Shown piece after piece: positions 24,774-33,439 of a stretch of 64,000 nt of DNA (positions are counted from its first letter, which is position 1; each line of letters opens with the position of its first letter). The stretch is from Chloroflexi bacterium B3_Chlor (lineage in GTDB: Bacteria; Chloroflexota; Anaerolineae; UBA7937; B3-Chlor): the NCBI GenBank assembly GCA_005223035.1, contig NJBK01000003.1, positions 1-64,000 on the forward strand. Reading direction: 5' to 3'. A program made the translations under genes and the position numbers. Under the pieces are notes generated by a model, which was given only the letters and a program-made list of their open reading frames with translations, was not told the DNA's origin and searched no databases.

Positions 24774-26960
24774 ATGACTCTGAATCTAATGTGGGTAGTA
24801 CCTGTCTGCGGGGTGGCAGCAATCCTTTTCGCCATTTATCTGGCCTGGGATGTGTTGCGTCGAGACACGGGGACCCAGAAGATGCAGGAGGTCGGCGCCA
24901 TGATCCACGAAGGGGCGGTGGCTTTCATCAAGCGCCAGTATACCACGATCACCATACTTGCTGTGATCACTGCCCTCATTATTGGTGGTCTTATCACTCT
25001 TTTTGAGCGGTTTCCCGAGGTGGAGATCAACGTCGTGGAACTAGGTATACGTACAGGGGTTGCCTTCCTCGCTGGAGCCGCGTGTTCGGCAGTCTCGGGC
25101 ATCATCGGGATGTATGTGGCAGTCAAGTCCAACACCAGATGTGCCAGCGCAGCCGGGCGGAGCGTGGGCGAAGCTCTGATCGTTGCCCTTCGTGGAGGAG
25201 CGGTCTCCGGCTTCTTCGTGGTTGCCCTGAGCTCGTTGGGGGTGGCGGCCATCTTCTACCTGTATGGTGGGGGCACCACCCCCCACGATGCGCCGTTCAT
25301 CATCGTCGGCTTCGGGTTTGGGGCCAGTTTTGTGGCCCTTTTCGCCCAACTTGGGGGAGGTATTTACACAAAGGCCGCCGATGTAGGTGCCGACCTGGTC
25401 GGTAAGCTAGAGGCAGGTATCCCTGAGGACGACCCACGCAACCCCGCGGTAGTGGCGGATCTGGTAGGAGACAACGTGGGCGACTGCGCCGGTCGAGGCG
25501 CAGACCTCTTCGAATCCACCGTGGCAGAGAACATCGGTGCGATGATTCTGGGCGTGGCCTTGGCCAAAGTCACAGGGTACGACTCGTGGATCTTCTTCCC
25601 CCTTGTGGTCCGAGCGTTGGGCCTGATCGCGTCCATGGTTGGGCTGGTATCTGTACGGTTGCGAAAGGGCGAAGATCCCATCAACCCTCTCATCCGTGGC
25701 TATGCGGTTACCTTCGTCATGTCAGTGGTGGGCCTGGCCGCCTGCACCTATCTCATGCTCGGTTCAGCCTGGTGGTGGTTCTTCATCGCCGGCTTCATCG
25801 GGCTCCTGACGAGCGTAGCCTTCGTGGCTATCAGCGAGTACTACACAGGCAATCGGTGGCGTCCAGTCAGATTCATCGCTGAGCAGTCCAGGACGGGTGC
25901 AGCCACCAATATCATTGCCGGCTTAGCTATCGCTTTCGAGAACACAGCTGCCCCGGTGATCGTGATCTCAATTGCCCTGATCGGATCCTTCTGGGCTGGG
26001 GCCCAGGCCAGCGGGTTGCTCGGCATTAGCTCTAACGTCGGGGGCATCTACGGCACCGCGGTGTCGACCATGGGCATGCTCATGACCTGCGCCTATATCC
26101 TAGCCATGGACACTTTCGGGCCCATCGCCGACAATGCTGGAGGTATCGTGGAGATGTCAGGAGCGCCCGAGGAGATCCGTCGTGGCACCGACGCGCTGGA
26201 TTCGGCTGGGAACACTACTAAGGCACTTACCAAGGGATACGCCATCGGCTCCGCAGCGCTGGCTGCTTTCCTCCTTTTCTCAGCGTACCTAGATAAGGTG
26301 GAGTTGGTGAGGACGCGGATGCTGGAGGGACTAGGATACGCCCCACATGTGATAGAAGAAATGGTGACAGCGTCACAAGTGGTGAACCTTTCTAGAGTTG
26401 AGGTTTTCGTCGGCGCTACCATCGGCGCGATGCTGGTCTTCCTGTTCAGTTCCTTCGCCATCCGTGCGGTAGGCCGCACGGCAAGCGACATGATTGAGGA
26501 AGTACGACGGCAATTTCGCGAAGATCCAGGCATCATGGCCGGCACGTCCCGTCCGGATTATGCCCGCGCCGTGGACATCAGCACCCGCGCAGCGCTGAAG
26601 GAGATGATCGTACCTGGAGTCCTGGCGGTGGCCACACCCATCGTCGTCGGTATTGTATTGCGTGCTGAGGCGGAAGCTGCCTTCTTGATGGTGGGTACCA
26701 TATCTGGTGTCCTGCTGGCCACCGTGATGAACAACGGCGGTGCCGCCTGGGATAACGCCAAGAAGTCCATCGAGGCAGGACTGCTCGAAGATGCCGATGG
26801 AAACGTGATCGCCAAGGGGACAGAAACTCATGCTGCAGCAGTGGTGGGGGACACCGTTGGAGACCCACTGAAGGATACCGCAGGGCCTTCCGTACACGTG
26901 CTCATAAAGCTGTTGGCCACTATCACCTTGGTCCTTGCACCGTTGTTCATCAGCGTATAA
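24774..26960 (+). CDS. hppA: Membrane-bound proton-pumping pyrophosphatase, K+-independent type
   Basis: 728 residues with about 16 membrane helices. It hydrolyses pyrophosphate in the cytosol and pumps protons outward. Start ATG 24774 follows a very strong AAGGAGGTG. The substrate motifs are GGGIYTKAADVGADLVGKLE and NPAVVADLVGDNVGDCAGR, and a third is TVGDPLKDTAGPS near the C-terminus. The residue after GNTT is Lys (GNTTKALTKG), which in this family marks K+-independent H+-pumps rather than K+-dependent ones. A terminator follows at 26990. PPi-driven proton pumping suits an energy-limited anaerobe. Confidence 0.96.
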   Translation: MTLNLMWVVPVCGVAAILFAIYLAWDVLRRDTGTQKMQEVGAMIHEGAVAFIKRQYTTITILAVITALIIGGLITLFERFPEVEINVVELGIRTGVAFLAGAACSAVSGIIGMYVAVKSNTRCASAAGRSVGEALIVALRGGAVSGFFVVALSSLGVAAIFYLYGGGTTPHDAPFIIVGFGFGASFVALFAQLGGGIYTKAADVGADLVGKLEAGIPEDDPRNPAVVADLVGDNVGDCAGRGADLFESTVAENIGAMILGVALAKVTGYDSWIFFPLVVRALGLIASMVGLVSVRLRKGEDPINPLIRGYAVTFVMSVVGLAACTYLMLGSAWWWFFIAGFIGLLTSVAFVAISEYYTGNRWRPVRFIAEQSRTGAATNIIAGLAIAFENTAAPVIVISIALIGSFWAGAQASGLLGISSNVGGIYGTAVSTMGMLMTCAYILAMDTFGPIADNAGGIVEMSGAPEEIRRGTDALDSAGNTTKALTKGYAIGSAALAAFLLFSAYLDKVELVRTRMLEGLGYAPHVIEEMVTASQVVNLSRVEVFVGATIGAMLVFLFSSFAIRAVGRTASDMIEEVRRQFREDPGIMAGTSRPDYARAVDISTRAALKEMIVPGVLAVATPIVVGIVLRAEAEAAFLMVGTISGVLLATVMNNGGAAWDNAKKSIEAGLLEDADGNVIAKGTETHAAAVVGDTVGDPLKDTAGPSVHVLIKLLATITLVLAPLFISV

Positions 26961-26989
26961 TACCGCATCTGTCGCTAGAACTCGGCTAG

Positions 26990-27036
26990 GATAGCCCCAA
27001 TTCAGCGTGGCCTTGTTGACCTGGGGCTATCTTTCT
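26990..27036 (+). terminator. Intrinsic terminator after hppA
   Basis: GATAGCCCCA (26990-26999) pairs perfectly with TGGGGCTATC (27022-27031) around a 22-nt loop and is followed by TTTCT. It separates hppA from the promoter of the next gene. Confidence 0.75.
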
Positions 27037-27060
27037 AACTGTTTGCGCCAAGGGAACATT

Positions 27061-27088
27061 TTGACATGACGTTCAAAAGTGCTATAAT
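27061..27088 (+). promoter_or_regulatory. Near-perfect sigma-70 promoter of the LCP gene
   Basis: TTGACA at 27061-27066 and TATAAT at 27083-27088, with a 16-bp spacer. Leader only about 20 nt before ATG 27116. Confidence 0.75.
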
Positions 27089-27115
27089 TGGATTGTGTAG
27101 GCTTCTTGGTGAAAG

Positions 27116-28177
27116 ATGAGAGATCAGCCACATAATATCAGAGGAAACGGACCTCGCGCCCTAGCCCTCGCACTACTCGCATCCGCCACGATGACCTTCT
27201 GTACGGTGCTGGGGGTTGGATCGGGTTATCTCTTCTACGAACTGGTCGAGATTCCCTACTTCTACGACATTTATCGGGCCCTAGTTCAACCTTTGGAAGC
27301 AAGTGGCCTCTTCCCCGCAGTGGGGCCGCGATTCGAGAACGTTCCGCCCGAGCAAGCGACTGCGCTGGCTATCCACGGAAACCCGCGTATCAACATCCTG
27401 CTCGTCGGTCTGGATCAGCGGTGGCAAGTCCAGCACAGGTCTTTCCGGACCGATACCATCATGATAGCGTCCCTTCACACAGAGACCAACGAAGGAGTGC
27501 TCTTGTCCGTACCCAGGGACCTGTATGTAGAGGTGCCTGGGCACGGCAAACGTCGAATCAACATCGCGCACGTGCTGGGGGAGACGCAAGGGTATCCAGG
27601 CGGGGGCCCAGCCTTGCTGATGGACACGATACAACAGGATTTCGGCATACCCTTGCACGGCTACGTCATGATGAACTTCCAAGGCTTCAGGGAGATAGTT
27701 GACCTCCTCGGCGGGGTCGACATCTATGTCGAGAAAGAGATATGGGACAACAAATATCCCGATGACCGTGGTGGCGAGATAACCATCCACATCCCGGCAG
27801 GACAGCAGCACATGGAGGGTGAAACCCTGCTGCGATATTGCCGTACTAGGCACGGCAGTGACGATTTTGATCGCATGGCTAGGCAACAGAAGGCACTAGT
27901 GACCATCGGCCGGAAGTTCCTCAGCCTGCAGATGCTGCCTCGCCTGCCGCAGTTGCTGCAGACTATGAGCCACACCGTTTACACAGACTTGTCGCCCGCG
28001 GTGATTATCCGCCTAGCTGGGATGGCTAGCGAGGTAGACCCCGACCAGATACGCTTCGTGGTCATAGACCGCTCCCTGCTTGACCCATCGCAGCGGCAAC
28101 CTGGCGATGAACCCAGTCTCCTCTATCCGGACTGGGACAAGATCCATGCCCTAGTCAACCAGGTGTTCTACGACTAA
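27116..28177 (+). CDS. LytR-CpsA-Psr (LCP) family cell-wall glycopolymer transferase
   Basis: 353 residues. One N-terminal membrane helix (about residues 14-40) anchors an extracellular LCP domain: INILLVGLD, RTDTIMIASLHT, VLLSVPRDLYVEVPGHG, then RINIAHVLG and LLGGVDIYVEKEI. The conserved Arg/Asp residues that bind the polyprenyl pyrophosphate are present (RTDT, PRDL, and the YCRTRHGSDDFDRMARQQ block). LCP enzymes attach secondary polymers to peptidoglycan. This fits a Gram-positive-like or single-membrane envelope. It has its own strong promoter, and the next gene follows after 70 bp. Confidence 0.92.
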   Translation: MRDQPHNIRGNGPRALALALLASATMTFCTVLGVGSGYLFYELVEIPYFYDIYRALVQPLEASGLFPAVGPRFENVPPEQATALAIHGNPRINILLVGLDQRWQVQHRSFRTDTIMIASLHTETNEGVLLSVPRDLYVEVPGHGKRRINIAHVLGETQGYPGGGPALLMDTIQQDFGIPLHGYVMMNFQGFREIVDLLGGVDIYVEKEIWDNKYPDDRGGEITIHIPAGQQHMEGETLLRYCRTRHGSDDFDRMARQQKALVTIGRKFLSLQMLPRLPQLLQTMSHTVYTDLSPAVIIRLAGMASEVDPDQIRFVVIDRSLLDPSQRQPGDEPSLLYPDWDKIHALVNQVFYD

Positions 28178-28247
28178 GTCAGGACCAGCCCGATGCACTC
28201 CTTTCGAGAAACGCGGGCCTGGTCGACCAGATGGAGAACGTGAGGCT

Positions 28248-29273
28248 ATGACCACAGCGTACGTGTACGATCCCCAGTACTTGGAGCACAACCGGTCAAG
28301 CCACGTTGAACGTGCAGAGCGGCTACAGACGACGACAGAGGTACTCCAAACAGCAGGGTTGCTGGACAGGCTCGTCCACGTGGAGGCCACTCCCGTGCCC
28401 ATGGAGCATCTGCTGGAGGTCCATCCGCAGCATTATGTAAACCTCGTCAAGGAGGTCGCAGACAGAGGAGGCGGCAATCTGGATCCCGATACTTACCTGA
28501 ATGGCCGTTCCTACGAGGTCGCATTGCTGGCGGCAGGCGGGATGTTGAACCTCGTCCAGGCGGTCTTGGACGGTGAAGTCAAGAACGGCTTCGCGCTCGT
28601 ACGCCCTCCTGGCCATCACGCCCTGCCCAGCAGGGCCATGGGGTTCTGTCTCTTCAACAATGTCGCTGTGGCCGCCAAGTATGCTCTTCGCAACAGGGGT
28701 CTCTCGCGGATCCTCATCGCCGACTTTGACTTACATCACGGCAACAGCACGCAAGACGTCTTCTACGATACGAGTGAGGTGGTCTACTTCTCCACGCATC
28801 AGTACCCGTACTACCCCGGCAGCGGTCATTGGAGCGACATCGGTCATGGCTCAGGAGAGGGCTTCACCGTCAACGTGCCTCTCCCCCCTGGGGTAGATGA
28901 TGAAGGTTATGGGCGCATCTTCGACGAGATACTGTATCCCATCGCTGATCGGTATCGCCCGGAATTGATCCTAGTATCCGCCGGATACGACGCTCACTGG
29001 GCAGACCCCTTGGGCATGATGCAGCTTTCTGCAGCGGGTTATGCGTATCTGACACGTGTGCTGAAGGAAATGGCGGAGGAGTTCTGTGATGGCCGCCTGG
29101 CATTCACGCTGGAGGGAGGATACGATCTGCGAGCCTTAGCCCATTCCGTTGCGGCCACTCTGCAGGGTTTGCTGGGAGATGAGATCAATGATCCGCTGGG
29201 CCCGTCACCGCGACCTGGCGTATCCGTTGACGACATAATAGTTCACGTCAAGGGCCTCCATCGCCTGTTGTAG
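28248..29273 (+). CDS. Histone deacetylase-like amidohydrolase
   Basis: 341 residues. The arginase-fold deacetylase has the tandem catalytic histidines in RPPGHHALPSRAMGFC, and the zinc ligands in ADFDLHHGN and in VSAGYDAHWADPLG. The catalytic Tyr is replaced by the normal family context LEGGYDLRALAHS. Bacterial members remove acetyl groups from polyamines or small molecules, or from proteins. With mtnP and a sirtuin elsewhere in the window, a polyamine or protein-acylation role is possible. Start ATG 28248 is preceded by GGAG at a longer than usual distance. Confidence 0.9.
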   Translation: MTTAYVYDPQYLEHNRSSHVERAERLQTTTEVLQTAGLLDRLVHVEATPVPMEHLLEVHPQHYVNLVKEVADRGGGNLDPDTYLNGRSYEVALLAAGGMLNLVQAVLDGEVKNGFALVRPPGHHALPSRAMGFCLFNNVAVAAKYALRNRGLSRILIADFDLHHGNSTQDVFYDTSEVVYFSTHQYPYYPGSGHWSDIGHGSGEGFTVNVPLPPGVDDEGYGRIFDEILYPIADRYRPELILVSAGYDAHWADPLGMMQLSAAGYAYLTRVLKEMAEEFCDGRLAFTLEGGYDLRALAHSVAATLQGLLGDEINDPLGPSPRPGVSVDDIIVHVKGLHRLL

Positions 29274-29410
29274 TTCGTCTCTTGACGTCAGACACTTCCA
29301 CCGACCGTTGAGACCCCACGTGTTGAGCCCCTGTGCTCACTCCACCTCCCGATGTAGTCACATCTTCGCCGCCAAAAGCGCGTCCATTCGGCCCTGACCC
29401 AAAAGGCATA

Positions 29411-29439
29411 TTGACATTTCAGGGAAAAGAGTGCATAAT
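29411..29439 (+). promoter_or_regulatory. Promoter of the long TPR gene
   Basis: TTGACA at 29411-29416, a 17-bp spacer, then CATAAT at 29434-29439 (five of six). It overlaps a spurious upstream GTG of the same frame, so the true start is ATG 29488 behind GGAGGG. Confidence 0.65.
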
Positions 29440-29487
29440 ATTAGTAAGTGGAACCCCTGTTCCAGAGTGTTGACGGAGGGAAGAACC

Positions 29488-32400
29488 ATGGCTGAGATAA
29501 CCCTAAGTGAATACTGTGAGGAGGCAAAGAAGCTCATCAGGGCTGACTCCTACGATCAAGCCATCGCCATCTGCCGTCACATCTTGAGGCACTTCCCCAA
29601 GCATGTCAGGTCGTATCGCCTGTTGGGCGAGGCGAGCCTGGAAAAGGGAGACTACGTTGAGGCAGCCAATCTCTTCAAGAGGGTTCTCAGCGTCGACTTG
29701 GAAGATGTCGTCGTCTACGTAGGGCTGAGCATAGTCTACGATGAGGAAGGAGCTCTGGAGGAAGCTATCTGGCAGCTGGAGCGAGCTTTTGAGTTGAGCC
29801 CTGGTAACGCCGAGATTCGCAAGGAGCTACAAAGACTCTACGGTGAGCGCGACGGAACTGCACCTCCAAAGCTGAAGCTCACTCCAGCGGCCTTGGGTCG
29901 GCTGTATCTAAGGGAGGGATTGTACCAGCGCGCCGTAGACGAACTCAAAAGCGTGTTGCAGGAAGATCCCGAACGATCAGACATCCAGGCTACGTTGGCT
30001 CAGGCGTTGTGGTGGAGTGAGCAGCGGCGAGAAGCCGCCGAGGTGTGCGAGCACATCTTGGAGAAGTTCCCGAACAGCTTGAAGGCCAACCTCATACTGG
30101 GTGAGATTCTCTTGAATGGCGGCCGTGAAGAAGGTCGGACCCTGCTGCGCACCGCCCAAGCCATAGACCCAGAGAACATCGTTTCTCAAGAGTTGTTCCG
30201 CGAACAGTCACCTCTTCCCTTGGAAACTGTTCGCATCCCCCGGCTTGGCGCAACGGAGCTCCAAGAGCAGGCAGAAGAGATCAGCCTTGAAGCCGCTCCG
30301 GCTGCGAAAGAAACAGAGCCGGAGGCGGCCCCTCCATTGATTCCAGAGGAGGAACTAGAGGGAGCCATGCCCGATTGGCTGCGGAAGTTGCAGGAAGGTG
30401 AGAAGGAGCCCACCACGGAGGGAGCGGCGTCAGCAATCGAGGCGAAGGAGATGCCGGACTGGCTTCGCGAACTTGCAGAAGACAAGACAGTGGAACCGGA
30501 AGCTGCTGCGGCGATTGGCGAACACGGTCTGCCGGCGGGTGAGGAAGAGATGCCGGACTGGGTCGGTGAGCTACGGGCGGCACCCGAGGCCGCTCAACCT
30601 GAGGAGGCTTCCTTACCCTCAGGGCCTGATGAGGCGGGTGTGGAAGAGGAGCCAGCGCTGGAGGGCATGAAAGGACAATCTCAAGTGACCACCCCTCCCG
30701 AGGAAGAGCTTCCAAGTGCTGAAGAAGAGGAGGCCGTGGCTAGCGAGGCGACCCTGGCTGACCTGCAGGAGACAGTGCCTGACGACTCGGCCTCGATTGA
30801 CGAGATAATGGCCTGGATGGAGAGAGCGAGAGACCAGACGGACGAAGAGGAGCCCTCAGAAGAGCAGATCGAGGAGGGCCCTACTCCTTCGGATGAAGCA
30901 CCAGGTTGGCTTCGTGAGTTGAGGGAGGAAGCTACCGCACAGGAAGAGACGGTACCTGGCCCCGAGTTAGAAGAGGAGGAGATGGTCGACTCGCTCCACG
31001 AGTTGAGGGCGGAAGAGGCCGAATCTGTCCTACCCGAAGAGCCAGCCGTTCCCGCGCCTGAGGAGGAGGTCCCAACGTGGCTGCTCGACCTAAGGCAAGA
31101 GGCTGGCGGCGAAGAAGTGACAGCCGACGCAAAGGAGGCGGTTGGCCCCGGCGAAGGGGCTCCGGACGAGGAGGAAGAGGGTGAATCCCTTGCGGTTGCC
31201 GCTTTGGAGGAAGAGCTCCCAGCCCTTGAGGAAGAGGAGGTGGAGATAAGCCGCGAGACCATGACTCGGCTGCGGGAGACTATGCCTGACGAATCCGCCT
31301 CCATTGAGGAGATAATGGCTTGGATGGAGAGGTCGAAGGCCATGTTGCCTGAAGAGGAGACGGTAGAGGAGGCCCTTGAGGAAGGGACGGAAGCCATGCC
31401 GAAGGCGGCTGAACAAGAAGTGCCTTCCATCGAAGAAGAAGAGGTCCCAGCTTGGCTGCGGGCATTAAAGCGCGAGCCCGAGGAAGCTGAAACCGAGGTT
31501 CCAGCGCAGGAAGCCGAAGCTCCTGTTGACGAAGCGGCGGTGCCCACTGAGGAAGAGGAGATACCAACGTGGCTGCGTGAACTCAGACCCGACTCCGAAG
31601 AAGAGCTGGCGGCTCCCGGAGAGGAAGCCGAGACCCAATTTGAGGAAGAACCAGTCCCCACTCTAGAGGAAGAAGAGGTTCCATCTTGGCTTAGGGAACT
31701 GAGGGCGGAGGCGGCTGAGGAAGAAGCGGCCATTCCGTCGGAGGATGCGGAGGTTCCCGCTGAGGAGACGCCCTTCCTCCGCATGGAGGAGGAAGAGGTC
31801 CCCTCCTGGCTTAGGGAACTGAGGGCGGAGGCGGCTGAGGAAGAAGCGGCCATTCCGTCGGAGGATGCGGAGGTTCCCGCTGAGGAGACGCCCTTCCTCC
31901 GCATGGAGGAGGAAGAGGCCCCCTCCTGGCTTAGAGAACTGAGAGCGGAGGCGGCGAAAGAAGAAGTGATCATTGCCTCGGAGGAAGCTGAGGCCCCCGC
32001 TGAGGAGACGCCGCTGCCCCTAATGGAGGAGGAAGAGCTCCCCTCCTGGCTTAGAGAACTGAGGGCGGAGGCGGCCAAGGAAGAAGTGATCATTACCTCG
32101 GAGGAAGCTGAGGCCCCCGCTGAGGAGGCGCCGCTGCCCCCAATGGAGGAAGAAGAGGTCCCCTCCTGGCTCAGAGAGCTGAGGGCGGAGGCGACAAAGG
32201 AAGAAGCAGCCATTACCTCCGAGGAAGCCGAGGCCCCAGCCGCGAGACTTGTAGTTGAGGAACCTGGCCGCGCCGTCGAGGACGAAGCCGAACTCGTACC
32301 CGCAGAGGATGTCATCCCACCATCTGCTCCAGAAGAGCCCCCGGATCGAGAGATCATCACCGCCGAGGAACACGTCGAAGTTGCTCCAGTAGAGGAGAAG

Positions 32401-32730
32401 GCGACAGAGGAAGCGACTCAGGCGGGATGGAGCATAGAAGACTACCGCAAACATCTCGAGTCCGATCCTCGAGATCACCGCACCCGCCTGGCCCTGGCTC
32501 GAGTCCACTCGCGCGAGGGGGAGTTGGATCAGGCGGTCTCTCAATATGAGGTGATACTTTCCTATGGCCAGCTGTTCGAGGAGGTCATAGAGGATCTGGA
32601 AGCCATGGCTGACCGTGCTCGGGATCATCTTGCCACCCATGAGTTGCTGGCCGATGCGTATATGAAAGGGGGGCGCCTGCAAAAGGCACTGGACAAGTAC
32701 CGCTGGCTCAGAGTGATGTTGGCCAGTTGA
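29488..32730 (+). CDS. TPR protein with long acidic WLRxL-motif repeat region
   Basis: 1080 residues. Residues 1-240 form TPR repeats (LIRADSYDQAIAICRHIL, then EKGDYVEAANLFKRVL and more), and the last 100 residues hold further TPR units (REGELDQAVSQYEVIL, KGGRLQKALDKYRWL). Between them lie about 730 residues, rich in Glu, Ala and Pro and probably disordered. That stretch carries about 13 copies of a short motif of the form (M/V)P(D/S/T)WLRxL, plus two copies of a DxSASIxEIMAWMER block. The distal five copies sit in a 120-bp tandem repeat. There is no signal peptide, so it is cytosolic. It looks like a scaffold offering many identical docking peptides. A partner is unknown. Confidence 0.88.
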   Translation: MAEITLSEYCEEAKKLIRADSYDQAIAICRHILRHFPKHVRSYRLLGEASLEKGDYVEAANLFKRVLSVDLEDVVVYVGLSIVYDEEGALEEAIWQLERAFELSPGNAEIRKELQRLYGERDGTAPPKLKLTPAALGRLYLREGLYQRAVDELKSVLQEDPERSDIQATLAQALWWSEQRREAAEVCEHILEKFPNSLKANLILGEILLNGGREEGRTLLRTAQAIDPENIVSQELFREQSPLPLETVRIPRLGATELQEQAEEISLEAAPAAKETEPEAAPPLIPEEELEGAMPDWLRKLQEGEKEPTTEGAASAIEAKEMPDWLRELAEDKTVEPEAAAAIGEHGLPAGEEEMPDWVGELRAAPEAAQPEEASLPSGPDEAGVEEEPALEGMKGQSQVTTPPEEELPSAEEEEAVASEATLADLQETVPDDSASIDEIMAWMERARDQTDEEEPSEEQIEEGPTPSDEAPGWLRELREEATAQEETVPGPELEEEEMVDSLHELRAEEAESVLPEEPAVPAPEEEVPTWLLDLRQEAGGEEVTADAKEAVGPGEGAPDEEEEGESLAVAALEEELPALEEEEVEISRETMTRLRETMPDESASIEEIMAWMERSKAMLPEEETVEEALEEGTEAMPKAAEQEVPSIEEEEVPAWLRALKREPEEAETEVPAQEAEAPVDEAAVPTEEEEIPTWLRELRPDSEEELAAPGEEAETQFEEEPVPTLEEEEVPSWLRELRAEAAEEEAAIPSEDAEVPAEETPFLRMEEEEVPSWLRELRAEAAEEEAAIPSEDAEVPAEETPFLRMEEEEAPSWLRELRAEAAKEEVIIASEEAEAPAEETPLPLMEEEELPSWLRELRAEAAKEEVIITSEEAEAPAEEAPLPPMEEEEVPSWLRELRAEATKEEAAITSEEAEAPAARLVVEEPGRAVEDEAELVPAEDVIPPSAPEEPPDREIITAEEHVEVAPVEEKATEEATQAGWSIEDYRKHLESDPRDHRTRLALARVHSREGELDQAVSQYEVILSYGQLFEEVIEDLEAMADRARDHLATHELLADAYMKGGRLQKALDKYRWLRVMLAS
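31681..32250 (+). repeat. 120-bp tandem repeat, five copies, inside the TPR gene
   Basis: Units begin at 31681, 31801, 31921, 32041 and 32161, each encoding 40 residues that start PSWLRELRAEA. Copies one and two are identical except for two bases at the start and one at the end, so at least one duplication is recent. Later copies diverge mostly in the middle of the unit. The last copy is cut short near 32250. Confidence 0.9.
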
Positions 32731-32763
32731 AGTTTTCCGACGTGAGAGTAGGTGCGCTGCGGC

Positions 32764-32796
32764 TTGAAGGCGTGTGGCAAAGCCACACGCCTTCAA
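32764..32796 (+). terminator. Perfect 15-bp hairpin between TPR gene and ndk
   Basis: TTGAAGGCGTGTGGC and GCCACACGCCTTCAA are exact complements around an AAA loop. It lies 34 bp after the TPR stop and 33 bp before the ndk start. No T-run follows, so it could be a Rho-assisted terminator, an mRNA-processing or stability element, or a protein site rather than a simple intrinsic terminator. Confidence 0.55.
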
Positions 32797-32829
32797 ATGT
32801 GAGTAGCGAGAGGCGAAAGGACTTCTGCA

Positions 32830-33420
32830 ATGAGATCGGATCTGTTGGAGAGAACTCTGGTTCTTGTGAAACCCGATGGCGTGAAGCGGGCAATAGTGGG
32901 AAAAGTGCTGACCAGATTCGAGGAAGCGGGTCTGAAAATAGTGGGCTTGAAAATGCTTCAGGTGTCGCGAGAGTATGTCGGGAACCACTATCCGAATACC
33001 CCCGAATGGATCACGGGCATGGGTGAGAAGACACTGCAGACCTACCGTGACCAGGGCAAAGACGCCGTCGAGGAGATTGGAACCGATGACCCGATGGAGA
33101 TTGGAACCATGATAAAAGGGTGGAACGTGGATTACCTGACATCTGGTCCTCTTGTGGCGTTGGTGCTGGAAGGCACCCATGCTATCAGCGTGGTCAGGAA
33201 GATCTGCGGCTTCACGCTGCCCGCCTTCGCGGAACCGGGCACCATACGCGGCGATTTCTCGATCACTTCTCCTATTGTGGCCAATGAACTGAAGAGAGCG
33301 GTCAGAAACCTGGTCCACGCCTCCAGTGATCCGGAAGAGGCCGAATACGAGATCGGCTACTGGTTCTCAGAAGAGGAGCTTTGCCCCTACGAGAGTGCGG
33401 CTGAGGACGTCATGTTCTAG
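32830..33420 (+). CDS. ndk: Nucleoside diphosphate kinase, long form
   Basis: 196 residues, about 45 more than the usual bacterial enzyme. It transfers the gamma-phosphate among NTPs through a phospho-His. Family blocks: ERTLVLVKPDGVKR at the start, DYLTSGPLVALVLEG, EPGTIRGDFS, and the catalytic His in NLVHASSDPEEAEYEI. The extra residues fall after the VGNHY segment (an additional helix-rich stretch EWITGMGEKTLQTYRDQGK) and before the active-site His. Similar long NDKs occur in archaea and candidate phyla. Start ATG 32830 has AAAGGA upstream. Confidence 0.93.
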   Translation: MRSDLLERTLVLVKPDGVKRAIVGKVLTRFEEAGLKIVGLKMLQVSREYVGNHYPNTPEWITGMGEKTLQTYRDQGKDAVEEIGTDDPMEIGTMIKGWNVDYLTSGPLVALVLEGTHAISVVRKICGFTLPAFAEPGTIRGDFSITSPIVANELKRAVRNLVHASSDPEEAEYEIGYWFSEEELCPYESAAEDVMF

Positions 33421-33439
33421 GCCCAAGCTTGGCGAGGAA

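Noticed and set aside
29431-29487. GTG 29431 as the start of the TPR protein
   Set aside because: It overlaps the -10 hexamer. ATG 29488 has GGAGGG at normal spacing.
30681-32360. 559-codon minus-strand frame rich in Ser/Ala opposite the TPR gene
   Set aside because: It mirrors the Glu/Ala/Pro codons of the repeat region. It has low-complexity Ser runs, no ribosome site and no family features.
32020-33318. 432-codon minus-strand frame opposite the end of the TPR gene and ndk
   Set aside because: It spans two well-supported plus-strand genes and the hairpin between them; it is a shadow frame.
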